From the NCBI GenBank assembly GCA_900549415.1, contig URNX01000035.1:1-34737 (forward strand): a stretch of DNA of 34,737 nt, in the 5' to 3' direction. Position 1 is the stretch's first letter; the number at the start of each line of letters is the position of its first letter. Positions 1 through 7,300 of the stretch are shown piece after piece. Below the pieces are notes generated by a model. The model had not been told where the DNA came from and made no database searches. It saw only the letters and a program-made list of their open reading frames with translations. The DNA comes from an uncultured bacterium. GTDB taxonomy: Bacteria; Verrucomicrobiota; Lentisphaeria; Victivallales; UBA1829. Position numbers and translations under genes: made by a program.

Positions 1-1
1 T

Positions 2-1270
2 ATCCATAAAAACAATTTTGCCGAGTTTGAAGAGTTTTGCTGCTTTGAAAAAGATCAGGAAGCCCCTCGAAAGTTGCAAAGGTACATGCCCTTTCATTCG
101 ATGTTAGTATACCTTGCTTGTCCGGAGTACTCTTTCCCCTATTTGTTTCCCGTGAATTTTTATAAGTTGAAGCAGATATTTGAACTCTTTGAAATTCCTA
201 TGCCGCCAATGCCTGGACGCTTGAAATTTTTAGCGCGTTGTAATTATTATTTTGAACTGTGCCATGCTTTGTATGATTTTCGGCTGCAAAGAGGGTTAAC
301 TCCAACAGAACTATGCGTATTCCTTTATGGCTTTGCTCCGCGTTTCCTGGAAAATTTTTTGGTCTCTGATTTACCGGAAGCAAACAGAATTTTTATTGTT
401 GGTGCAACTGAAGATGATGTGCGAGATTATCTTTTGGGACCTCTTGCAGATTCAGAAATTACTGCATGGCAGGGGAATGAGGAAATGCTTCCGGGGGATA
501 TTGTTCTTGTCTATGAAACGACTCCCTTCAGCCGGATTGGCAGTGTATGGAGGGCGGTGTCGCCGGGATTCGATGATCCGTTCCATTACTATCCTGGGAA
601 AGTGTATTTGAGTCATCCGATCAAAATTCCTTATCTCTATTTCAACGCTCTGCTGCATGATCCTGTCTGGGGAAAAAAGCCGTTGGTCAAGGCGCATATG
701 CAAGGGGTAAACGGAAAACCGGTGACTTGTGAGGAATATGAGGCTCTGAAACGCATGATCAAGCAGCGGGATCCTCGCTTTGATTTGAACAAACTGCCAA
801 ATCCTCCGCTGTATTCCCAGTTCTACCGGGAAGATTTGCAGACGGAAAAAGATATCGAGGAAATGCTGCTGAATCCTCTGTTGGAAAAGCTCGGATACAA
901 CATTAAAAAAGAATTTGTCCGGCAATTTCCGATCCGGATGGGGCGCGGCATCCGTTATTATCCCGATTATGCGCTCCATGCGTCCGGGAAAAACGGCGGA
1001 GAACATGCCGATTTCATTTGGGAGGCCAAGTATCGCATCCCGACAAAAAAACAGCTGCTTGAGGATTTCGGACAGGCAAAATCTTACGCGATGCGCCTGG
1101 GAACGAACGGCGTGGGGCTTGTCAGCATGGAGGGTATCTGGGTCGTTGCGGCGGAAGATCACTTCAATTTTGAGAAATTGAAAAAATATTCGTGGGAAGA
1201 GCTCGAAGATCCGGAAATTTTTGCCGCACTGAAAGCCTTCCTTTACAGACTCGCAAAACCGAAACGCTGA
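2..1270 (+). CDS. PUA/EVE-like protein fused to a PD-(D/E)XK (HsdR_N-type) nuclease domain, 5' end outside window
   Basis: The reading frame is open to the left edge, so the true start lies upstream; an in-frame TTG at 74 is the first internal start codon and has no convincing ribosome site. Numbering from that TTG, residues 105-235 look PUA/EVE-like: a short strand (RIFIVGA), a GDIVLVYETTPFSRIGSVWR segment and HPIKIP. Residues 250-360 resemble the N-terminal nuclease domain of type I restriction R subunits: a helix with EE (262-263), PDYAL (Asp298), WEAKY (Glu317, Lys319) and QxxxY (Gln334, Tyr338). Together these make the PD-(D/E)XK plus QxxxY signature. No helicase follows, so it is not a full HsdR. 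A role in recognising and cutting modified or foreign DNA is inference. It converges on the lacI-type gene with a 4 nt gap. The first 450 nt are clearly more AT-rich than the rest. Confidence 0.7.
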   Translation: MHKNNFAEFEEFCCFEKDQEAPRKLQRYMPFHSMLVYLACPEYSFPYLFPVNFYKLKQIFELFEIPMPPMPGRLKFLARCNYYFELCHALYDFRLQRGLTPTELCVFLYGFAPRFLENFLVSDLPEANRIFIVGATEDDVRDYLLGPLADSEITAWQGNEEMLPGDIVLVYETTPFSRIGSVWRAVSPGFDDPFHYYPGKVYLSHPIKIPYLYFNALLHDPVWGKKPLVKAHMQGVNGKPVTCEEYEALKRMIKQRDPRFDLNKLPNPPLYSQFYREDLQTEKDIEEMLLNPLLEKLGYNIKKEFVRQFPIRMGRGIRYYPDYALHASGKNGGEHADFIWEAKYRIPTKKQLLEDFGQAKSYAMRLGTNGVGLVSMEGIWVVAAEDHFNFEKLKKYSWEELEDPEIFAALKAFLYRLAKPKR

Positions 1271-1274
1271 ATTT

Positions 1275-2219
1275 TCACTTAGCGCTTTTACCAGGGAGCC
1301 GGTAACTCACAAGAACATCGCTGATGCGGGAGCGTCCGGCAAGAAGAGCTTTGAGAAGCTGAACCGCCTGGCGTGCAAGCTCCGGAAAATCCTGACGGAG
1401 CGAGAACTGTCCCGGCATCAGAATATCGGAAAGACCGGGGACGTGCCAGTGGATCAGCTCGATATCCTGCGGAATCCGAAAACCGCTGCGCTGGAGTTCG
1501 GCAAAAATTGTCAGATCTGTCATTTCAAACGGACAGATGATGGCGGTGCAATGCTCGCGCTTCAGCGTTTTCAGCCACGTGGTTTCGGGGGAGGCGGGCG
1601 TGTCGCAATATACCTTTATGCCTGATGAGGCGGCAAATTCCAGAAAATAACGTCGCCGGTTCGTGTGATTCAGATTCCCGTTTTCGACGCGTCCATCCAG
1701 GTAAAGCACGCGGCGGTGTCCGGCGGAACAGAGGTGCGATACCACAGCGGACATTGCGGCGCGGTCATCGGAGCAGACGGAATAGATGCGCTCGGAATGA
1801 TAGCTGAAGTCGTTGATGCAGACCAGCGGGATCGGGTTCAGTTCCGGCCATTTTCGCGCGATGCGTCCGGCGTGGCAGAGGGAGATTGCTCCATCAAGAA
1901 CTTTCTCGTTGAGGTTGCGGAGCTGACGGGCGGGAATCATTTCATAGAAAAAATTCTGCTCGTTCAGTTCGGTGGAGAGCGCGCTGGTCAGCGAAGTTTC
2001 ATACGAACAGAGTCCCGTTCCGAATTCGTGCATGATGACGGCGATATTTTTGCGGCTGCGCCCGAGATAGCCGAGTTCACGGGCGGCGGCAAGGATGCGC
2101 GACCGGGTTTCGAGTGCAACATTTCCCGCATCGGAGAGGGCGCGCGCGACGGTGCAGTGGGCGTACCCCGTCTGTTTCGCAATCTTGCGGACCGTCACTT
2201 TCGGAGCCTTTTTCTGCAT
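1275..2219 (-). CDS. LacI-family transcriptional regulator
   Basis: The 314-residue protein begins with a LacI-type helix-turn-helix (residues about 8-30, VTVRKIAKQTGYAHCTVARAL) and the following hinge helix (RSRILAAARELGY). A periplasmic-binding-protein-like sensor domain fills the rest; DGAISLCHAG, HRRVLYLDG and the C-terminal Leu/Gln-rich dimer helix are visible. Length is slightly short for the family (usually 330-350). The ATG is preceded by AAAGGTG at a good distance. It is divergent from the glycosidase at 2319 across a 99 bp gap with paired repeats, so local control of that enzyme by a sugar effector is the likely job. The effector is unknown. Confidence 0.88.
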   Translation of the reverse strand: MQKKAPKVTVRKIAKQTGYAHCTVARALSDAGNVALETRSRILAAARELGYLGRSRKNIAVIMHEFGTGLCSYETSLTSALSTELNEQNFFYEMIPARQLRNLNEKVLDGAISLCHAGRIARKWPELNPIPLVCINDFSYHSERIYSVCSDDRAAMSAVVSHLCSAGHRRVLYLDGRVENGNLNHTNRRRYFLEFAASSGIKVYCDTPASPETTWLKTLKREHCTAIICPFEMTDLTIFAELQRSGFRIPQDIELIHWHVPGLSDILMPGQFSLRQDFPELARQAVQLLKALLAGRSRISDVLVSYRLPGKSAK

Positions 2220-2231
2220 GTTGAATACACC

Positions 2232-2250
2232 TTTGTTTCATTTTGTCTCA
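2232..2250. promoter_or_regulatory. Tandem TTTGTYTCA repeats (candidate operator)
   Basis: TTTGTTTCA (2232-2240) and TTTGTCTCA (2242-2250) are spaced exactly 10 bp, one helical turn. The inverted copy TGAGACAA lies at 2312-2319, overlapping the start of the glycosidase gene. They flank the promoter at 2261-2289. Binding by the adjacent LacI-type regulator is inference. Confidence 0.4.
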
Positions 2251-2260
2251 TAAACCGGGC

Positions 2261-2289
2261 TTGCAATCGGCGCGTTTTCAGAATATAAT
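2261..2289 (+). promoter_or_regulatory. Sigma70-type promoter of the clan-A glycosidase
   Basis: TTGCAA (2261-2266), a 17 nt spacer and a perfect TATAAT (2284-2289), 30 nt before the ATG at 2319. The ribosome site AAAGGTGAG follows at 2307-2315. Confidence 0.75.
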
Positions 2290-2318
2290 ACAGAAAACCG
2301 GAAAATAAAGGTGAGACA

Positions 2319-4217
2319 ATGGATATTTTTGCAAAAAACAACTTTTTTACGGGCTGCAACTACTGGGCATCCCATGCGGGAATCTACATGTGGCGCAACT
2401 GGAGTGCGGCGGATGTTGAACAGGATCTGAAACTGATTGCGGAATACGGCATGAACGTTCTCCGCGTGTTCCCGCTGTGGCCGGATTTCCAGCCGCTGAC
2501 CCGTTTCTACGGCGCCTGCGGAACGAAACAGGAGTTCGGACAAAACGGAGGACCGCTTCAGAACCCCGCCTGCATGGAGCCGGAAATGATGAAGCGTTTC
2601 CGTTTTCTCTGCGACACGGCGGAAAAGAACGGCATCAAACTTGTCGTCGGTCTTTTGACCGGCTGGATGAGCGGGCGTCTTTTTGTTCCGCCTGCGCTCG
2701 AAACGAAAAACGTTCTCAAGGATCCCGAGGCGATTCAGTGGGAAGTCCGTTTCGTCCGCTATTTTGTGAAGGAGATGAAGGATCATCCGGCGATTGCCGG
2801 CTGGGATCTCGGCAACGAATGCAACTGCATGGGACATCTGGACAGTGCGGCGGAGGCGTGGAACTGGATGAACATCATTGCGTCCGCAATCCGTCTGGAA
2901 GACCGCACACGTCCGATTGTTTCGGGAATGCACAGCATCAGTACGAATTTCAAGGATACCTGGAACCTGCAGGATCAGGGCGAACTGATGGATGTTCTGA
3001 CCACGCATCCGTATCCGCTTTTTACGCCGGAATGCAATCACGAGCCGTTCAACACCATGCGCAACGCTCTGCACTCCTCGGCAGAGTCGATGTTGTACGC
3101 GGATGTCGCGGGCAAGCCCTGCTTCCCTGAAGAGGCGGGATCGCTCGGACCGACTGTCTGTTCGTATGAACGCGCGGCGCGCAATGTCCGCATGGCGCTT
3201 TTCTCGTGCTGGGCGAACGACCTTCACGGATACCTCTGGTGGTGCGGATTCGATCAGAGCCATCTTGATTTTCCGCCATACGACTGGACGGCGATTGAGC
3301 GCGAGCTCGGACTTTTCCGCGTCGACCGTTCCGCGAAGCCGACGGCGGTTGTGATGCGCGACTTTGCGGCGTTCCGCAAGAGTCTTCCGTTCGATCTTCC
3401 TGCTCGCAGAGTCGATGCGGTTTGCATTGCTCCGGAGAAGGAAAAAGGCTGGGTGCGCTGCTTCGGAGCATTCCTGCTGTCGCGCCAGGCTGGCTTCGAC
3501 ATCCGTTTTGCGGGAGCGGAACAGCCGCTGCCGGAGTCGGATTTTTATATTCTGCCGTCGGTCGGCGGATCGAGCGAGATTTCCCGCAAGGCGTGGCTGG
3601 CGCTGCTGGACAAGGTTAGCGCGGGGGCAAGCCTTCTGATCACCTCCGACGGCCGCGGCTGTCTTTCGACGTTCCGCGAGGTTACGGGCGTTGAGATTGA
3701 CGCGCGTTTCCAGGAGAACTGCTCGTTTGAGTTTGCGCTGAAATCGCATCCGGAGCAGATGATCCGTGCGGTGAGCGCGTACCGCTGCATGATGACTGCA
3801 CAGACCGCGGAAGTCCTTGCGGCGGATTCGACGGGCAATCCGATGATGACGGTCGGCAAGTACGGCAAGGGACAGATTTTCTTCATCAATCTTGCGATTG
3901 AGCGTATGGCGGTTGCGGAGATGCCGGGCTGCTTCCACGGCGAGGCTCTGAATCCGGTGTATCTGCTTTACCGCGAGGCGATGGAGCGTGCCGGAATCCG
4001 CCGAGTTGTGACGAAACTTCTGCCTGGAGTCGGCATTACGGAGCATCCGCTGGATGCGCACCGCACGGTGTGTGTCGCGGTGAACTACGAGCCGGAGGAG
4101 GCGGTATGCCCGCTTGAAATTTCGGGCGTTGTGAAAGAGGTCTGGAACGGCGCATGGGAGAACGGAACGCTCCGGATCGGCGGAAACGACGGCACAGTGT
4201 TTGTTGTCGAGCATTGA
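2319..4217 (+). CDS. Cytoplasmic clan GH-A glycoside hydrolase (GH5/GH42-like)
   Basis: This 632-residue protein has no signal peptide. Residues 10-340 form a TIM-barrel glycosidase: GMNVLRVFPLWPDFQP near the start, the acid/base motif GWDLGNE (Glu167) and the nucleophile loop CFPEEAGS (Glu272 by the E-x-G pattern, Glu271 as alternative). Residues about 390-545 resemble the amidotransferase-like middle domain of GH42 enzymes (FYILPSVGGSSEIS, LLITSDGRG, GKYGKGQIFFINLA). A short beta domain ends the protein. This order is typical of intracellular beta-glycosidases acting on imported oligosaccharides; the exact family and substrate cannot be fixed by eye. Expression is probably controlled by the divergent LacI-type gene. 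Transcription ends at the hairpin at 4241-4279. Confidence 0.8.
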   Translation: MDIFAKNNFFTGCNYWASHAGIYMWRNWSAADVEQDLKLIAEYGMNVLRVFPLWPDFQPLTRFYGACGTKQEFGQNGGPLQNPACMEPEMMKRFRFLCDTAEKNGIKLVVGLLTGWMSGRLFVPPALETKNVLKDPEAIQWEVRFVRYFVKEMKDHPAIAGWDLGNECNCMGHLDSAAEAWNWMNIIASAIRLEDRTRPIVSGMHSISTNFKDTWNLQDQGELMDVLTTHPYPLFTPECNHEPFNTMRNALHSSAESMLYADVAGKPCFPEEAGSLGPTVCSYERAARNVRMALFSCWANDLHGYLWWCGFDQSHLDFPPYDWTAIERELGLFRVDRSAKPTAVVMRDFAAFRKSLPFDLPARRVDAVCIAPEKEKGWVRCFGAFLLSRQAGFDIRFAGAEQPLPESDFYILPSVGGSSEISRKAWLALLDKVSAGASLLITSDGRGCLSTFREVTGVEIDARFQENCSFEFALKSHPEQMIRAVSAYRCMMTAQTAEVLAADSTGNPMMTVGKYGKGQIFFINLAIERMAVAEMPGCFHGEALNPVYLLYREAMERAGIRRVVTKLLPGVGITEHPLDAHRTVCVAVNYEPEEAVCPLEISGVVKEVWNGAWENGTLRIGGNDGTVFVVEH

Positions 4218-4235
4218 TTCGTCAGACAAAACGGT

Positions 4236-4279
4236 AAAAAAGCGTGCGCACCGGGAGAAAATTCCGGTGCGCGCTTTTT
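4236..4279. terminator. Bidirectional intrinsic terminator
   Basis: A GC-rich stem (AGCGTGCGCACCGG, 4241-4254, against CCGGTGCGCGCT, 4264-4275, with one bulged base) is followed by TTTTT (to 4279) and preceded by AAAAAA (4236-4241). It therefore serves both the plus-strand gene ending at 4217 and the minus-strand gene ending at 4332. Confidence 0.85.
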
Positions 4280-4331
4280 GCTTCGGTTTCCGGCTCAATG
4301 ATGAAAGCCGAATTGTCCGGGCTTGTTTGCA

Positions 4332-7300
4332 TTACCAGCGGTAGTAACGGTAGGGGTCGTCCTCCATGAGGTTCCGGTCGGTGTAGAGACCATCCGGAGC
4401 GGCTTTGAGACCAATGGACGGGGTTCCCAATATGCCGCCTTCGCCGCGGAGGTCGTTGCAGAGAACCACAAGAGTGTTGCCTGTCTTCCTGAGCTGCTTG
4501 CCTTTCAGCGTGAACTTGCGCGGCAGAGCCCAGTAGCCGTCCGGATGCGTTTTTTGTGTGAGTTCACCGAGAAATTCTCCGTTCAGCCAGACCCATGACT
4601 CATCGTCAATGGCACCCAGCTCAAGCTCATATTCCGTTTCCGGAGAGAGCGGGAGATCCAGCGAAAAATTGAGACGGTACCAGAACCATCCGTCATAAGC
4701 GGAGAGGTCGCGGAACTGCTGTTCAAAGGAGCGTCCGGGGGTGATGGAGCGCCAATTCTTCATTTTGCTGAATCCGGGAAGCTGGAAGCCGGAGGAGCGT
4801 CCGGTTTTCTCCGGATCGGCAATTCCGCGCCAGCCGGAAAGCAGGTCCTGACGGGTGACCGCCCGGTAGCCGCGACTCAGAAAGTCTGCGGATGCATGGT
4901 GTTCCGCATGCATGTTGTGAAGCAGACGGGCAATCAGGAAATCCTGGCGCCGCAGAGTCGTGCGGTTGCGGAAGACGTCCGGGAAGAGCCACGGTGCCGT
5001 TTGAAGCGCGGTGATTCTTCCTTTTCCGACGGCAAGGGTCCGCAGGGCGCGTCCGCCGATGCCTTTCGGCTCAAAAGAAGTCATGGGCAGCTCGATGCGC
5101 CAATGAAGCTCGCTGTTGGAAATGCCGTCAAACAGCGGTTCTTTCCGCAGATCTTTTGTCAGGTCGGAGAAGAATTTCCCTTCCTGCGCCGGAAGTTCCG
5201 GAAGAAGCTCTGCAAGCTCTTTTTTCGCAAGCGCGATGGCGAATACCTGAACGCCCGCTTCTGCTGCGGACCGGGCTTTCCGGATGTCGGCTCCGGAGGT
5301 GATGACCAGAATGTCGCCGGCGGCTGCTTCCGGAGTGTCTTTGACAGAAATTTTCAGCCGGTTCAGCAGTGCGCGTCCTTCCGGATTTCCGTCGTAAAAG
5401 ACGGGGCGCGGGGGGAGCGGCTGACGGCGGTCAAGGTGTTCCAGAAGAGTTGCCAGAAGATTTTCCGCTTCGGGATCCTCTTCGGTTCGTCCGGAAAGAT
5501 CCAGTTGACAGAAAAGAGCGGTTCCCTGTTCGAAACTGTATTCGAGCAGAGGTGCATACTGAAGATCGAATCCGCCGATCAGAAGCGGTTTGAAATTGCC
5601 GATGGAGGGCTTTTCGATAAGAACCGTTGCGACGCTGTTGCGGTTCCCGGCGCGCCAGACGTGGCTGGCGGTGTATCCGTTGCGGGTGAGACGCGGAACG
5701 TTGTGTTCTCCGGCTGCTTGCGGCATGAACGGGGGGAGGGACGTTGCCGAGCCCCGCCAGTGATGCAGATCCGGAAGAGCGAGTGTTGCGGAGAAAACGG
5801 TGCGCAGCCCCTGAATGTTCCAGCGGAAACCCAGGCGTTCCAGCGTTTCCGGGGACTGTTCGAGAATCAGAACTTTCCGTCCTCCGGCAAGCGCGGAGTT
5901 GAGTCCGAACGGAAGTTTTTCCATGCTGTTCCGTCCGAGAACCAGAAGTTCGGATTCTTTCCATTCGTGTTCATTTTTGATCGGACGGAACGGAAGTCCG
6001 AGTTTCTTCAGAAGAGCGGCGGCGGATCCCTCCGGATCGAACAGCGCGATTCCGGATTGAAGAGAGAGCCGAGGCTCCGGAAGAATGTCGAATACGAACG
6101 AATCTTTCATTCCGCTTCCATCGGGGAAACGGAATTCCGCGTTCAGGGTGAGTTTTCTGTGTTTCGTCGCGGGAGGAATGCGGAGGGAGAAGGGAAGCTC
6201 CAGACGTTCTCCGGGACGGACTTCGCCCTGCTCCTCGCCGGACAGCTGAAGTTCGGGGACGTTCCAGGCAACACGGACGGTTCCGGTTTTTCGCAGGTCG
6301 CTGACCGTGAGCAGAGTTTTTTCAATGAGTTCCCCCGGACGGAATGTGTGGCTTTTGTCCGTCAGGTCGCCGCGTTTTCCCGCGATCCATCCGGTGATTG
6401 TGCGCAGATAGGGGAGGGAGTCTTTTCCGGCAAGCGTAGGAACAAATTCGCGGAACGGGTCTTTCATGAAATCCCAGTGAGTTCCCGCGACATCGGGGAC
6501 GATGCCAGGCTGCTTGAGGTTGGCGAACTGTCCGGGCCATGCTCCGCTTTGTGCAGGCTGTCCGGGGGCGGGCTTCAGGAGAACGACCTGATCCCAGGGC
6601 AGAAGGTAGGAGAGTCCGCGGATGCGGAATGCCTGAAAATTTTCTTTTGCGAACTGCGCGATGACGTTGAGTCTTCCATTGTTTCCGAATCCTTTCAGAA
6701 GTTCTCCGAAGAAGACGGATTCGCTGCGTTTGAGGACTTGCTCTTCATTGCGCATCATCTGGATTTTGAGGGGGTCGAGCGCATACGCCTGTTCTCCCAG
6801 AATTTCCGCATTGAATTCATCCATCCAGAGGCATTGTTTTGCGGGACCGCTCCAGATGAAGGTGGGACCGCGCATGCTGGACCAGCTTGCCAGATGGGGA
6901 AGTCCCCATTCGCTCATCATAACGGGTTTCGTGCCGTCTTTCTCCCAGAGTTCGAGCCAGTCGCTCCGCTCCTGCGGGGGAGCCCAGTTGAGGTAACAGT
7001 TGACGGCGTGGATTTTGCCGATGCTTCCGGCATGATGATAGATGACGCGGGTGGGATCGATGCCGGCGACGATTCTTTCCGCGATCAGGGATTGTGCGCG
7101 ACACTTCCGGAGGTCGGCGGGGAGTTCGTCTTCCGCGATGTCCCGCCCGATGGTCTGCGGGTTCTGGTCTCCGTAATATCCGGCGGCATTGTGGTTCATG
7201 GAATACATGACGACGCCGGGGAGATTCTGATAGCGGCGGACGGTGTATTCCGCAAGTGCTTTGTAGCGTGCGGCGACTTCCGGAGAATCAAGTTTCCAGC

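Noticed and set aside
2238..4298. 686-codon open frame on the minus strand opposite the clan-A glycosidase
   Set aside because: Arg/His-rich translation without any family motif; a shadow of the GC-rich codon pattern of the plus-strand enzyme.
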